From a bacterium (GTDB taxonomy: Bacteria; Vulcanimicrobiota; Vulcanimicrobiia; Vulcanimicrobiales; Vulcanimicrobiaceae), in assembly GCA_021790935.1 (NCBI GenBank), contig JAJYFL010000004.1, forward strand, positions 27,142-91,141: a DNA stretch of 64,000 nt. Reading direction: 5' to 3'. A program made the position numbers and the translations under genes. The notes under the pieces are model-generated. The model was not told the DNA's origin. It ran no database searches and saw only the letters and a list, made by a program, of their open reading frames with translations. The first letter of the stretch is position 1. Each line of letters begins with the position of its first letter. Below are positions 8,014-17,170 of this stretch, piece by piece.

Positions 8014-8804
8014 TAGACGCCCAGGATGCGGCTGTCGGGGCCGAGACCGATCGCAATATCGGCTGCGTCCGCGCCGCTCGGGCAATCGAACTCGATGTAA
8101 AATCTGTATTCGAATGGCACGCGCCGGCTCGGCCGGGCCACGAGGTTGCGAAGATTTAATGATTTCTCAGCAAGCCGTCCCAGCGCTTCGTGCAGGCTGC
8201 CGGCGCGGTGCGGCAGCTCGAAAGCGAGGAGTGCTCTGCCCAGATTGCGCCGCGCCATACGTTGGCGCGCGATTAGAAAGAAGCGGGTGAGGTTTTCGAC
8301 CGGGTCTTGAATCGCTTGCGCCAAAATCCGGCCGCCATACCGGTGCGCCGCCAGTGCCGGGCCGATGGCGGCGAGATGCATGTCTCCAGTCTCGACGACG
8401 GTACGAATGGCGCCCGCAGTATCGTCGGCAGTTTGTATGCGCAGATCGGGCCGCCTGGAGAGAAACTCACGGCATTGTTCGAGCGCCACCGGATGCGAAG
8501 CGATCGTGGTGATATCTTCGGGAGAAGAGTTCGGCGTTCCGACCAGGACCTGCACGATTGGATGGGTGGTCTCGTCGACTACCCTCAACTGCGGGTGTTC
8601 CGCGATCAGATCGTAGGACCGCGCGATCGATCCGTACATCGTATTTTCGCACGGCAACAGCCCAAAACCGACCTCCGCTGAAGCGACCGCTCCAACAAGA
8701 TCGTCGAAGGTACGATACCCGCGCGTCGGGAGATCGCCCATGAGAGCGACGATCGCCTCCTCACTGAAAGCGCCGGGTTCGCCCTGGAACCCGATCGCAC
8801 TCAT
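8010..8804 (-). CDS. pheA: Prephenate dehydratase
   Basis: A 264-residue monofunctional prephenate dehydratase, converting prephenate to phenylpyruvate in phenylalanine synthesis. It opens AIGFQGEPGAFSEEA, has the catalytic Thr-Arg-Phe in ENLTRFFLI, and an ACT domain near the end with HRAGSLHEALG. The usual ESRP phenylalanine-binding motif is changed to ARPSRR, so feedback sensitivity may be altered. The ATG at 8804 is favoured; a GTG at 8873 would overlap the upstream aminotransferase by 44 bases. The C-terminus ends RILGVY, a few residues shorter than usual, where the TAG of element E3 stops it. Last gene of the leuA-aminotransferase-pheA operon. Confidence 0.9.
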   Translation of the reverse strand: MSAIGFQGEPGAFSEEAIVALMGDLPTRGYRTFDDLVGAVASAEVGFGLLPCENTMYGSIARSYDLIAEHPQLRVVDETTHPIVQVLVGTPNSSPEDITTIASHPVALEQCREFLSRRPDLRIQTADDTAGAIRTVVETGDMHLAAIGPALAAHRYGGRILAQAIQDPVENLTRFFLIARQRMARRNLGRALLAFELPHRAGSLHEALGRLAEKSLNLRNLVARPSRRVPFEYRFYIEFDCPSGADAADIAIGLGPDSRILGVY

Positions 8805-8829
8805 GAGGCGCGAGCGGGGTGCGGATAGT

Positions 8830-10002
8830 TCAACCGGCGTCGCTTGGAACGGGCGCTTCTGCGCGAAAGACACGAAGCGCCGCCGCTACCCCCGCGCCCG
8901 CGCGAATCGGCACGCCGAGTTCCAGCAGTTCGCACTCGATCGCGCCGAGCGCACCCAGCACGTCGGCCTGCGACAGCTCGCCCATCGTGCCGATGCGCAG
9001 AATCTTGCCCTTCAACTCCGCCTGACCCCCGGACAGAACGATGCCGCGCTCTTCGCGCAACGCGCGTAACAAGCCGCCGGCGTCGATGCCGTCGGGAACG
9101 CGAGCCGCGACGACGGTCGGCGAATGCGCCCCCGGCTGCGAGAAGATCGAGATGCCGAGCGCCTCGAGACCCGTGCGAATAGCGCGTGCGTAGGTCTCCA
9201 GGCGCATCCAAACGTGGCGCGCACCTACGCGGCCATAGCGATCCAGCGCCTCGTCCAGCGCGAAGTACGCGCTGACCGGCGGCGTCCACGGTGTCTGCCC
9301 TTGCCGCGCAAACTCGCGCGCTTTGAGCAGATCGAAATAGAAGCGCGGCATGGGATTACGTTCGATTCGCTGCCAAACCTGCGCTCCGACTGCAACCATC
9401 GCCAATCCCGGAGGCGCGGCGAAGACTTTCTGCGGAGCCGTCACGACGACGTCGAATCCCCACTCGTCCATTCGGAACTCCGAGGCTCCCATGCCGCTGA
9501 CCGCGTCCACGATCGTAACCGCCCCGTGCTCGCGCGTCACCGCAGCGATTGCCGCCATGTCGTTTTGAACGCCGGTGGAGGTCTCGTTTTGCGTGAGCAG
9601 TACCCCCGCGATGCGCCGGCTTGCATCGGCTTTTAGGCGCTCGGCAAGTGCCTGCGGATCGAGCGCGTAGCCCGGCGCCGTCTCCAGCGTCTCCACCTCG
9701 CAACCGTGGGTCTGGGCGATCGCGGCGAGACGGCGGCCGAAGAAGCCAACCGGGCAGGCAAGCAGTCTCTCCCCGGGTGCAAACGTATTCACGACCGCCG
9801 CTTCGAGGCCACCCGTACCCGAGCAGCCAAGCAGCACGACGTCACCCGTCGTGCCGAAGATCGGGCGCAAGCGCTCTACCAGCCTCCCCTGCATCGCTGC
9901 GAACTGCGGGCCGCGATGATCGATCATCGCCTGACCAGCAGCCGCGAGGACCGATTCGGCAACCGTTACGGGCCCAGGTATGAAAAGGATTTGTTTTCTC
10001 AC
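8830..10002 (-). CDS. Class V aminotransferase (alanine/serine-glyoxylate type)
   Basis: A 390-residue PLP enzyme of aminotransferase class V, beginning KQILFIPGPVTVAESVL with DHRGPQF soon after, as in serine-glyoxylate and alanine-glyoxylate aminotransferases. IVDAVSGMGA precedes the PLP lysine in VVVTAPQKVFAAPPG (about residue 192). The start is the GTG at 10002 with GGAGGGG seven bases upstream. It sits between leuA and pheA, about 100 bases after leuA, in one likely transcript. Members of this family can act as phosphoserine, serine-pyruvate or alanine-glyoxylate transaminases; in this setting an amino-acid biosynthetic role is likely, but the substrate cannot be read from sequence. Confidence 0.8.
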   Translation of the reverse strand: MRKQILFIPGPVTVAESVLAAAGQAMIDHRGPQFAAMQGRLVERLRPIFGTTGDVVLLGCSGTGGLEAAVVNTFAPGERLLACPVGFFGRRLAAIAQTHGCEVETLETAPGYALDPQALAERLKADASRRIAGVLLTQNETSTGVQNDMAAIAAVTREHGAVTIVDAVSGMGASEFRMDEWGFDVVVTAPQKVFAAPPGLAMVAVGAQVWQRIERNPMPRFYFDLLKAREFARQGQTPWTPPVSAYFALDEALDRYGRVGARHVWMRLETYARAIRTGLEALGISIFSQPGAHSPTVVAARVPDGIDAGGLLRALREERGIVLSGGQAELKGKILRIGTMGELSQADVLGALGAIECELLELGVPIRAGAGVAAALRVFRAEAPVPSDAG

Positions 10003-10102
10003 GAAACGGCCCCTCCAATCGCGCCGTGCCGGCCTTTCGAGCCTCCGTTCCGTATCCTTTGCAGGCGATACGTAACCGTTCCCGCCCGGAAGACGCTCCA
10101 CA

Positions 10103-11272
10103 TCAGAGGGCCTCGCTTTGACGAACGTAGCCGACTTCCGCCGCCAAACGGATGAGATCGACGTCGCGGACCGACCGTCGTTGCGCAGCAAACTCTTTGA
10201 ATCGCTCTTCGAGGGCGTTACCACGCGACTCGTCGCCATGAAATCCGAGCCGCGCGGCCCGCTTCAGGAGCGCATGGCGGCCGGAGTTTCGGCCGAGCGG
10301 CAAGCTGGTCGCGACGCCTACCGAAGCCGGATCGACGATCTCGTAGGTCGTGCGCTCTTTCAGCACGCCGTCTTGATGGATGCCCGATTCGTGAGCGAAC
10401 GCATTCTTACCGACGATCGCCTTGTTTTTCTGGACGGGCATATGCGTTGCCGCAGATACAGTGCGCGAAAGCCGTTGCAATTTTGCCGCGTCGAAACGCG
10501 CATCACACAAAAACAGATCCCGTCTCGCGCGCAGCGCGCAGACGATCTCCTCGAGACCGCAGTTGCCTGCGCGCTCGCCGATACCGTTGATCGTGCATTC
10601 GACCTGCTGGACGCCTCTTTGAACCGCGGCTAGTGCGTTGGCCGTCGCCATACCTAAGTCGTCGTGCGTGTGAACGCTCATCGTAACTTCTCCGGCGCGA
10701 TCGACGTGATCGCGAAGATAGCCGATCAGTTCGGAAAACTCGGCAGGCGTCGTGTACCCGACCGTGTCGGGGACGTTGATGATCGTGGCACCGGCGGCGA
10801 TGACGGCGGAGAATACCTGCGCCAGATATGCTGGATCCGTGCGGGTCGCGTCCTCCGCGGAGAACTCGACCTCCGCGCAGCCTTTGCGCGCGTAACGCAC
10901 GCTCTCGACGGCTAACTCAAGCGCGCGCGCGCGAGAGATGCATAACTTACGTTGCAAATGAATGTCTGAGGTCGCCAGAAAGACGTGAACGCGCGAGCGC
11001 TCGGTGCCGCGTAAACTCATCACTGCCGCGTCGATATCGCCCCGGGTGCAGCGAGCGAGCGCCGCAACGCGAGAGGAGCGTACCGTTGCCGCGATCTGCG
11101 CGACGCTCTCTGCTACGACGGATGAGGCGGCCGGGAACCCCGCTTCGATCGTGTCCGCGCCTGCGGCGTCGAGCATTCTCGCGATCCTCAAGCGCGCGCT
11201 CACGCTCATTGCCGCGCCCGGCGACTGCTCGCCGTCACGTAAGGTCGTATCGAATATCTCGATCGCTCTCAC
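10103..11272 (-). CDS. leuA: 2-isopropylmalate synthase, short form without regulatory domain
   Basis: A 389-residue DRE-TIM metallolyase. IFDTTLRDGEQSPGA, the metal-binding HTHDDLGMATANAL and the GIGERAGNCGLEE signature are present, and NKAIVGKNAFAHESGIHQDG identifies the LeuA branch rather than homocitrate synthase. It condenses acetyl-CoA with 2-oxoisovalerate. Canonical LeuA is about 510 residues with a C-terminal leucine-binding domain; that domain is absent here, so allosteric inhibition is not expected. A citramalate synthase role is possible. The start is a GTG at 11272 with GAGGAG upstream. A leader ORF ends two bases before this start, so expression is probably controlled by attenuation and coupling. 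Confidence 0.85.
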   Translation of the reverse strand: MRAIEIFDTTLRDGEQSPGAAMSVSARLRIARMLDAAGADTIEAGFPAASSVVAESVAQIAATVRSSRVAALARCTRGDIDAAVMSLRGTERSRVHVFLATSDIHLQRKLCISRARALELAVESVRYARKGCAEVEFSAEDATRTDPAYLAQVFSAVIAAGATIINVPDTVGYTTPAEFSELIGYLRDHVDRAGEVTMSVHTHDDLGMATANALAAVQRGVQQVECTINGIGERAGNCGLEEIVCALRARRDLFLCDARFDAAKLQRLSRTVSAATHMPVQKNKAIVGKNAFAHESGIHQDGVLKERTTYEIVDPASVGVATSLPLGRNSGRHALLKRAARLGFHGDESRGNALEERFKEFAAQRRSVRDVDLIRLAAEVGYVRQSEAL

Positions 11273-11274
11273 GG

Positions 11275-11391
11275 CTAACCTTGCTCCTCGTTAAAGCAGA
11301 AGCCCCCGCCGGACGGGCGGGGGCTTCTGCTTGGTCGAATGATTATCGCGTTCTGCAGGGAGCAACCTCGACCGATCCGGACGACGGGCAT
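11275..11391 (-). CDS. leuA leader peptide
   Basis: A 38-residue ORF starting at an ATG eight bases after a -10 box and ending TAG two bases before the leuA GTG. It begins MPVVRIGRGCSLQNAIII, with tandem Val codons (GTC GTC) and three consecutive Ile codons (ATA ATC ATT) immediately before the hairpin at 11294-11332. Unusually, the frame runs through the hairpin to its stop, so ribosomes both reach the hairpin and could couple to leuA. Control by isoleucine/valine supply is inferred from codon content. Confidence 0.6.
   Translation of the reverse strand: MPVVRIGRGCSLQNAIIIRPSRSPRPSGGGFCFNEEQG
11294..11332 (-). terminator. leuA leader hairpin (attenuator)
   Basis: AAGCAGAAGCCCCCGCC pairs perfectly with its complement across the 5-base loop CGTCC, followed by a short T-poor run (TTTAACG). 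Lying between the leader control codons and leuA, it is a probable attenuator. The Ile-Ile-Ile codons end six bases before the left arm, so a stalled ribosome would cover the arm directly. Confidence 0.7.
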
Positions 11392-11399
11392 CTTCGACT

Positions 11400-11429
11400 A
11401 CGCTATCACGGCGGCGCACGGCCGGTCAA
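11400..11429 (-). promoter_or_regulatory. leuA promoter
   Basis: On the minus strand TTGACC (11429-11424), an 18-base spacer and TAGCGT (11405-11400) precede the leader ATG by exactly eight bases, predicting a leaderless transcript. Confidence 0.65.
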
Positions 11430-11432
11430 CGC

Positions 11433-11448
11433 ATTAACGAAGGTTAAT
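11433..11448. promoter_or_regulatory. TTAA-N6-TTAA box shared by leuA and proC promoters
   Basis: ATTAAC-GAAG-GTTAAT is a perfect 6-bp palindrome and also two TTAA cores 10 bases apart. It sits between the divergent -35 boxes, three bases from that of leuA and four from that of proC. Similar boxes lie upstream of the ilv (17363-17377) and thr (21418-21432) promoters. Confidence 0.6.
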
Positions 11449-11452
11449 CCAT

Positions 11453-11482
11453 TTGACAGCCGCACGTTTTCTCTGGTATGGA
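11453..11482 (+). promoter_or_regulatory. proC promoter
   Basis: TTGACA (11453-11458), an 18-base spacer and TATGGA (11477-11482) end eight bases before the proC ATG, predicting a leaderless proC mRNA. Confidence 0.65.
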
Positions 11483-11490
11483 GAGTCATC

Positions 11491-12285
11491 ATGGAAAACG
11501 TAGGAATCATCGGACTGGGAACGATCGGCACGGCCATCGCCGAGGGTCTGCACGCCGCGCTCCCGGATCTCGAGATTCTCGGGACGCGGCGCCAAGGCAC
11601 CATGCCGGCGTACGTAACACCGTGTGCCGGTAATCGCGAGTTGTTGCAACGGGCGCGGCTGGTCCTCTTCTGCATCAAGCCCCAGCACGCAACGGCGATC
11701 CTCGAGGACCTGCGTCCCGGACTCGGGCCCGAGCATCTCGTGGTTTCGACCTGTGCCGGGCTCGATATCGACACGCTCTACAAACATGCCGGTAACGCGA
11801 AGGTCGCGCGGGCGATGCCGAATCTTCCATGTCAGATCGGCGAAGGGATGACGGCGCTCTGCTTCCCGCCCGCCTGGACCGCCGCAGCGCGCGATCTCGT
11901 TACCCGTCTTTTCGATGCGATCGGCAAGACCGTCGTCGTCGAAGAACGGCATTTCGATGCCGTAACCGCGCTCAGCGGATGCGGGCCGGCGTACGTCTAT
12001 ACGATCATCGAGGCTCTAAGCGACGGCGGCGTGAAGCAAGGCCTGCCCAGGGATATCTCTAAGCTGCTCGCCGCGCAGACGGTTCTCGGCTCCGCGCAGC
12101 TCGTTTTGAGCACGCATCTTCACCCCGCGGAGCTGCGCGACCGCGTGGCCACGCCGGCCGGCTGCACGATCGACGCGCTCGCGTGCCTGGAGGACGGGCG
12201 TCTGCGGGGCACGCTGATCTCCGCGGTCGCGGCGGCGGCCGAACGGAGCGCGGTTCTCACGCGTATAGGAGGCTGTCGGAGTTGA
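11491..12285 (+). CDS. proC: Pyrroline-5-carboxylate reductase
   Basis: A 264-residue NADPH-dependent reductase for the last step of proline synthesis. The Rossmann motif is NVGIIGLGTIGTAIAEGL, followed by KPQHATAIL, ARAMPNLPCQIGEGMTALC and the substrate-site signature LSGCGPAYVYTIIEALSDGG; the tail has RDRVATPAGCTIDAL. The ATG at 11491 has no Shine-Dalgarno sequence but lies eight bases after a -10 box, so translation is probably leaderless. The final residues (IGGCRS) and stop are encoded by inverted-repeat element E2, so the element inserted at or near the natural end. Divergent from leuA with a shared TTAA box. Confidence 0.92.
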   Translation: MENVGIIGLGTIGTAIAEGLHAALPDLEILGTRRQGTMPAYVTPCAGNRELLQRARLVLFCIKPQHATAILEDLRPGLGPEHLVVSTCAGLDIDTLYKHAGNAKVARAMPNLPCQIGEGMTALCFPPAWTAAARDLVTRLFDAIGKTVVVEERHFDAVTALSGCGPAYVYTIIEALSDGGVKQGLPRDISKLLAAQTVLGSAQLVLSTHLHPAELRDRVATPAGCTIDALACLEDGRLRGTLISAVAAAAERSAVLTRIGGCRS

Positions 12286-12433
12286 GCCGTTTTCGGATTT
12301 GGCGCCGAATTTTGTTCGGAGACGAGGCGCGAAGAAGGAGCGAAGCCGTAGCTTCGTGACTGATGAGCAACGAAGTATTCGGACAAAAGGCGGTCCAAAA
12401 ACGGAAACGTGCTTAACTCCGACAGCCTCCTAG
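12265..12433. repeat. 169-bp inverted-repeat element, copy E2
   Basis: Same element as E1 but in the opposite orientation and of identical length. Ends TAGGAGGCTGTCGGAGTT and its exact complement are perfect 18-bp inverted repeats. Where E1 has TAGGAGC...GCTCCTA, E2 has TAGGAGG...CCTCCTA, so one substitution is compensated in the other arm. It lies between convergent proC and ilvD and encodes the end of ProC. Confidence 0.85.
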
Positions 12434-12550
12434 CAGCCAGCGCTCGCGCCGCCGATTCTGACCGCGCGTCGCCTTCAGGTACGCCGGGCGCAGGGATCCC
12501 GTAATCGGGCGTGCGGCCGGGAACTGCGCGCCGTGAGCGCGCCGATGCGA

Positions 12551-14230
12551 TCATCGAAGATGACGCGCGCTCGTCACCGCGCCGTCCGCGGCGGACCCGA
12601 CGAGTGCAACGTATTTTGCAAACACCCCACGGGCATAGCGCCCTGGCGGAGCAACCCAGCTCTGCAGGCGTTCGCGCAGCAAAGCGTCCTCGACCGCGAC
12701 GTCGATGCGGCGTGCTGCGATATCGATCGTGATGACGTCGCCGTCGCGCAGTACCGCAATCGGCCCGCCGGCCGCAGCTTCGGGCGCGGCGTGTCCGAGC
12801 ATGAATCCGCGCGTGCCGCCGCTGAACCGACCATCGGTGACCAGGGCTACGTCGGGGCCGAGGCCGGCACCCACGATCGCACCGGTAACCCCGAGCATTT
12901 CGCGCATCCCCGGCCCGCCTTTGGGCCCTTCGTAACGAATGACGAGCACGTCGCCCGCGACAATGCGCCCTTCCATCACGGCGCGCATGGCGTCTTCCTC
13001 GCAATCGAAGACGCGCGCCGGCCCCTCGTGTCGCGTCCGCGTGAAGCCGGCGAATTTCATGATCGCGCCGTCGGGCGCGACGTTACCGCGCAAGACCGCC
13101 AAGCCCCCATTAGGTTTGAACGGACGGCCGGCGGTAGCGATGACGCCCTGTCCCGGCGATTCGACTACCGTCGCCACGGCTTGCTCGAGCGTCGTTCCAT
13201 GCGCAGTGGCAGCCCCGCCATGGACGAGATTACCCTCGACGAGGCGCTTGATTATGAGCGCCGTTCCGCCAGCCCGATCCACGTCGAGCGCGACATACTC
13301 TCCAGCCGGGCGAAGATCCGCGATGACCGGCGTCTGCCGGCTGATGCGATCGAACTCATCCAACTTCAAAACGACGCCGGCTTCCCACGCAATTGCGATG
13401 AGATGCAGGACGGCATTCGTCGAACCTCCGGTGCCCGTCACGAGCGCGATTGCATTTTCGAAGGCTTCTCGCGTCAACAGATCGCGCGGCACCACGTTTC
13501 GTTCCAGCAGGTCCATGACGAGCGCTCCGGCTGCGCGCCCGACCTGCTCGCGGCGCATATCGGTCGCACCGACGCTCGAACTTCCTAGCGGCGAGAGACC
13601 GAGCATCTCGAGCGCCATGGCCATCGTATTGGCCGTATATTGCCCGCCGCATGCACCGGCGCCGGGACACGCGCTATCCTCGATGCGTTTGAGTTCCACC
13701 TCATCGATCGTGCCTGCTCCACAGGCGCCGATCGCCTCGAACACGTCGACGATCGTCAAATCGCGGCCGTCGAGCTTTCCCGGAGCGATCGGGCCGCCAT
13801 AGAGAACGACCGACGGAATGTTTAGGCGAGCGAACGCCATCGCGGCCGCGGGAATCGTCTTGTCGCAGCCGACCAGCCCGATCATCGCATCGAAGAGGTA
13901 GCCGCGCCCACAAAGTTCGATAGAATCCGCGATCACTTCACGCGAGACCAGCGAGGCCTTCATGCCCTCGGTGCCCATCGCGATTCCATCACTGATGGCG
14001 ATCGTGTTAAATTCCATCGGCGTCCCGCCGGCAGCACGAACGCCGGCCTTCACGTGTTCGGCGAGTTCGCGGAGGTTGTACCCGCACGGCATCGTCTCAG
14101 CCCACGTGTTGGCGATGCCGACGAGCGGCTTTGCCAGATCGCCGTCGGTAAACCCGATCGCCTTGAACATCGCCCGCGCCGCGGCGCGTTGAGGCCCCTG
14201 CGTGAGCGCTGCGCTTCGAGGTTTCAACAT
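12551..14230 (-). CDS. ilvD: Dihydroxy-acid dehydratase
   Basis: A 559-residue Fe-S dehydratase making 2-oxoisovalerate and 2-oxo-3-methylvalerate. The three cluster/active-site cysteine motifs are present: [31 protein letters not shown] and [17 protein letters not shown]. The C-terminal [22 protein letters not shown] motif is also intact. The start is the ATG at 14230, which overlaps the end of ilvC by seven bases; longer frames upstream only read through ilvC. It is the last gene of the ilvB-ilvN-ilvC-ilvD operon. No terminator is obvious, but element E2 lies about 120 bases beyond its stop. Confidence 0.95.
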   Translation of the reverse strand: MLKPRSAALTQGPQRAAARAMFKAIGFTDGDLAKPLVGIANTWAETMPCGYNLRELAEHVKAGVRAAGGTPMEFNTIAISDGIAMGTEGMKASLVSREVIADSIELCGRGYLFDAMIGLVGCDKTIPAAAMAFARLNIPSVVLYGGPIAPGKLDGRDLTIVDVFEAIGACGAGTIDEVELKRIEDSACPGAGACGGQYTANTMAMALEMLGLSPLGSSSVGATDMRREQVGRAAGALVMDLLERNVVPRDLLTREAFENAIALVTGTGGSTNAVLHLIAIAWEAGVVLKLDEFDRISRQTPVIADLRPAGEYVALDVDRAGGTALIIKRLVEGNLVHGGAATAHGTTLEQAVATVVESPGQGVIATAGRPFKPNGGLAVLRGNVAPDGAIMKFAGFTRTRHEGPARVFDCEEDAMRAVMEGRIVAGDVLVIRYEGPKGGPGMREMLGVTGAIVGAGLGPDVALVTDGRFSGGTRGFMLGHAAPEAAAGGPIAVLRDGDVITIDIAARRIDVAVEDALLRERLQSWVAPPGRYARGVFAKYVALVGSAADGAVTSARHLR

Positions 14231-15243
14231 ACGCGAAACTTCAACTCCTCGTCCTGCGGCGCCAGCCACGGCATCAGCGCCCGCAACCGTTCGCCGACCT
14301 GCTCGATCGGATGCGACCGCGCGGCTTCGCGGAACCGGTCGAATCCACCGGAGCCGGCCGCATGTTCTCGCACCCATTCGCGCGCGAAGCTCCCGTCCTG
14401 AATCTCGCCGAGCACCGCTCGCATGGCCTGGCGCACCTCTTCTCCGACGATGCGCGGTCCGCGCGTATAGTCGCCGTACTCGGCGGTGTTACTGATCCCC
14501 TCACGCATGCCACCGATACCCCGTTCGTGCATGAGATCGACGATCAGCTTGAGCTCGTGCAAACATTCGAAGTACGCCATCTCCGGCGCATAGCCCGATT
14601 CCACGAGCGTCTCAAAACCCGCCGTAACGAGCGACGAGACGCCGCCGCACAACACGGCCTGCTCTCCGAACAGATCGGTCTCGGTCTCGTCTTTGAAGGT
14701 CGTTTCCAGGATCCCCGCACGCCCGCCGCCGATGGCGCCGGCATACGCGAGCGCCAGCTCGCGCGTGTTGCCGGACGGATCTTGGTGTACGGCGATCAAG
14801 CAAGGGGCGCCGCGCCCTGCTTCATATTCAGAGCGCACGAGCCGCCCGGGGCTCTTCGGGGCGACCATGAACACGTTGGCGCTCTTCGGCGGGACGACGG
14901 TCCCGAAATGGATGGCGAACCCGTGTGCGAACGCAAGATAAGCGTTCGGGCGCAAACGGTCGCCGACGGAGTGCAAATAGACGGCCGGTTGTTCTTCGTC
15001 GGGAACCAACAGCATCACGACATCGGCCATCGCGGTTGCTTCCTCGACGCTCGCGTAGCGCAAGCCGTCTTCGCGTGCGATCGCTTCCGATCGCGAATGC
15101 GCACGCAAGCCTACGACGACGTCGGCACCGGAATCCTGCAGGTTACGCGCGTGGGCGCGCCCCTGGCTGCCATAGCCGATCACGGCAATCGTCTTGTTCG
15201 AGAGCACGCGGCGGTCGGCATCGCGGTCGTAAAATACTTTCAT
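14224..15243 (-). CDS. ilvC: Ketol-acid reductoisomerase, class I
   Basis: A 339-residue short (class I) enzyme converting acetolactate or acetohydroxybutyrate to dihydroxy acids. The NAD(P)H-binding motif is [17 protein letters not shown] with [10 protein letters not shown] as the cofactor-specificity loop, whose Arg and Ser residues suggest NADPH. Metal-binding acidic residues appear in [19 protein letters not shown] and the later [12 protein letters not shown]. The ATG overlaps the stop of the small ACT-domain gene (ATGA), and the 3' end overlaps ilvD. Confidence 0.95.
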   Translation of the reverse strand: MKVFYDRDADRRVLSNKTIAVIGYGSQGRAHARNLQDSGADVVVGLRAHSRSEAIAREDGLRYASVEEATAMADVVMLLVPDEEQPAVYLHSVGDRLRPNAYLAFAHGFAIHFGTVVPPKSANVFMVAPKSPGRLVRSEYEAGRGAPCLIAVHQDPSGNTRELALAYAGAIGGGRAGILETTFKDETETDLFGEQAVLCGGVSSLVTAGFETLVESGYAPEMAYFECLHELKLIVDLMHERGIGGMREGISNTAEYGDYTRGPRIVGEEVRQAMRAVLGEIQDGSFAREWVREHAAGSGGFDRFREAARSHPIEQVGERLRALMPWLAPQDEELKFRVC

Positions 15244-15455
15244 GGGTTGTTCTCCTTGTCTTCCCGAGCGAGTTTGTCTATTTGCATACGCAGACGTGCG
15301 AGCGCCTCGGAGGGGCCGTCGAGGTGGATACGAACGCGAAACGAACCATCGCGCTGCAATGCTTCCGCACGCGTGTAGACGCAGCCGAAGCGATGCGCGA
15401 GATGAATGAGACGCGCGAGGATCCTACCGTCGCGTACGTCCAACGCTGCAATCAT
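15240..15455 (-). CDS. ilvN: Short ACT-domain regulatory subunit of acetolactate synthase
   Basis: A 71-residue protein with beta-alpha-beta pattern: [20 protein letters not shown], then [20 protein letters not shown] and a lysine-rich end. This resembles the single-ACT small subunits (IlvM type, about 85 residues) more than the 160-residue IlvN. It lies exactly between ilvB and ilvC with ATGA overlaps on both sides, which is the main reason for the call. The usual glycine-rich ACT loop is weak, so valine feedback is uncertain. Confidence 0.65.
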   Translation of the reverse strand: MIAALDVRDGRILARLIHLAHRFGCVYTRAEALQRDGSFRVRIHLDGPSEALARLRMQIDKLAREDKENNP

Positions 15456-17152
15456 CGCTCCGCCTCCATCATCTCGTGCATCGCCTGGCCGGCCGGAACG
15501 ATCGGCCAAACGTTCTCCTCGGGATAGCAGGCGCAGTGCAGAAGCATTGCCGACGGATGCTCTATCAGCCGGTTGAGAGCGTCGGCGAGATCCTCCGGTA
15601 CCCGTACCGATTCGGCGCGTATCCCGTACGCGTGCGCGATCTCGCAGAACTCCGGGTTGTCGCTCAGGTTGGTCGCCGAATAACGGGCGTCGTAGAACAA
15701 CTGCTGCCATTGCCGCACCATACCGAGGTTGCGGTTGTCGATGAGCACGATTTTTACCGGCAGATCGTAGCGCCGAATCGTCGCGAGCTCCGCGAGCGAC
15801 ATCTGAAATCCACCATCTCCGACGATCGCCACCACCGGGCGCCCCCCAGGAACAAACGCCGCTCCGATCGCCGCGGGAAGGCCGAAACCCATCGTACCCA
15901 GTCCCGCAGAGGTCAGAAAATTGCGTGGATGCGTCGGGCGCGCGCGCTGCGCGGCCCACATTTGATGCTGGCCCACATCGGTCGCCACGATGGCGTCCGG
16001 CGCTAGCCGTTCGAAGAGTCCGCCGATTGCATCGGTAGCGCTGAGCCTCCCAGATTGAGATCGGTCGCGCGGTAGTGGTCCTCCGAGCGCGCGCACGCGC
16101 TCGCACCAGTCGTCGAACGTGGGAATCTGCTGCCCATCGAGCGCCGTAACCAATTCGCGGAGCGTTTCGCGTAGATCGCCGTGCAGGCACACGTCCGCGC
16201 GAACGATCTTTCCGAATTCGCTGCTGTCGATATCGGCGTGAACGATCTGCGCGCCGGGCGCGAAGCGATTGGCCGGCCCCGTCACGCGGTCGTCGAACCG
16301 CATGCCAAAAGCCAAGATGAGATCGGCCTGCGCGACGGCGAGATTGGCGGCTTTCCATCCGTGCATTCCGAGCATCCCGAGAAAGCGTCCGTCCTGCGGA
16401 TCGGCGGCGCCCAATCCGTTGATCGTCGCCGCATGCGGCAGGCGCACTCGCTCGCAAAAGCGCCGGTAGACCGCGCTCGCATCCGCAGCGCGCACGCCGC
16501 CGCCGATTATCGCAACGGGCTGCCGTGCGCTGCGAATCAATTTGACGGTCGCGGTAACCGCCGCGTGCGACGCACGGGGCAACGTCCTCGAAGCAAGCGA
16601 ACGAATCGGCGGCGAATCCTCCAGGACGATCGTTTTCAAGACATCGGTCGGCAGATCGAGTAACACGGGTCCCGGGCGCGGTCCGCGCGCCAATCGAAAC
16701 GCCGTCCGCAACGCGGGCAAGAGATCGCACGCGTTGCGCACGACGAGGTTGCGTTTGGTGATCGCATGCGTGATTGCGGCGATGTCGGCTTCTTGAAAGC
16801 CGTCGGTTCCCATCAGGGTAGTGCTGACCTGGCCCGTGATGGCGACGAGTGGAATGCTGTCCATCATCGCATCGAGGATCCCGGTAACGAAATTCGTGGC
16901 ACCGGGACCAGATGTCGCCACGCAGACGCCGACCTCGCCGCTAGCGCGTGCGTATCCGCCCGCTGCAAATACCGCCGCGGCCTCATGGCGAACCAGAACG
17001 TGGCGAAGCCGGTGTCCGAAGAGCGCGTCGTAAAGCGGCATGATCGCGCCGCCCGGGTAGCCGAAGATCACCTCGACGCCCTCGGCCCAAATCGCGTCAA
17101 GAACGACCCGCGCGCCGGTACGCTGGGCTCGCTCGGCTCGCTCCGCAATCAC
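15452..17152 (-). CDS. ilvB: Acetolactate synthase, large subunit
   Basis: A 566-residue ThDP enzyme, first common step of branched-chain amino-acid synthesis. EVIFGYPGGAIMPLYDAL begins the PYR domain, with catalytic Glu in VRHEAAAVFAAGGYAR. GFQEADIAAITHAITK supports acetolactate synthase rather than other ThDP enzymes. The Mg/ThDP motif is IVGDGGFQMSLAELATI...NRNLGMVRQWQ. The GTG at 17152 overlaps the stop of a short upstream reading frame (GTGA) and follows GGAAGAGGG. A 27-residue leader ORF and attenuator precede it. Confidence 0.95.
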   Translation of the reverse strand: MIAERAERAQRTGARVVLDAIWAEGVEVIFGYPGGAIMPLYDALFGHRLRHVLVRHEAAAVFAAGGYARASGEVGVCVATSGPGATNFVTGILDAMMDSIPLVAITGQVSTTLMGTDGFQEADIAAITHAITKRNLVVRNACDLLPALRTAFRLARGPRPGPVLLDLPTDVLKTIVLEDSPPIRSLASRTLPRASHAAVTATVKLIRSARQPVAIIGGGVRAADASAVYRRFCERVRLPHAATINGLGAADPQDGRFLGMLGMHGWKAANLAVAQADLILAFGMRFDDRVTGPANRFAPGAQIVHADIDSSEFGKIVRADVCLHGDLRETLRELVTALDGQQIPTFDDWCERVRALGGPLPRDRSQSGRLSATDAIGGLFERLAPDAIVATDVGQHQMWAAQRARPTHPRNFLTSAGLGTMGFGLPAAIGAAFVPGGRPVVAIVGDGGFQMSLAELATIRRYDLPVKIVLIDNRNLGMVRQWQQLFYDARYSATNLSDNPEFCEIAHAYGIRAESVRVPEDLADALNRLIEHPSAMLLHCACYPEENVWPIVPAGQAMHEMMEAER

Positions 17153-17170
17153 CGCATCTGCCCTCTTCCA

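Noticed and set aside
10828..11490. N-terminal extension of proC
   Set aside because: ProC homology starts at the ATG at 11491; the upstream part is antisense to leuA and its leader.
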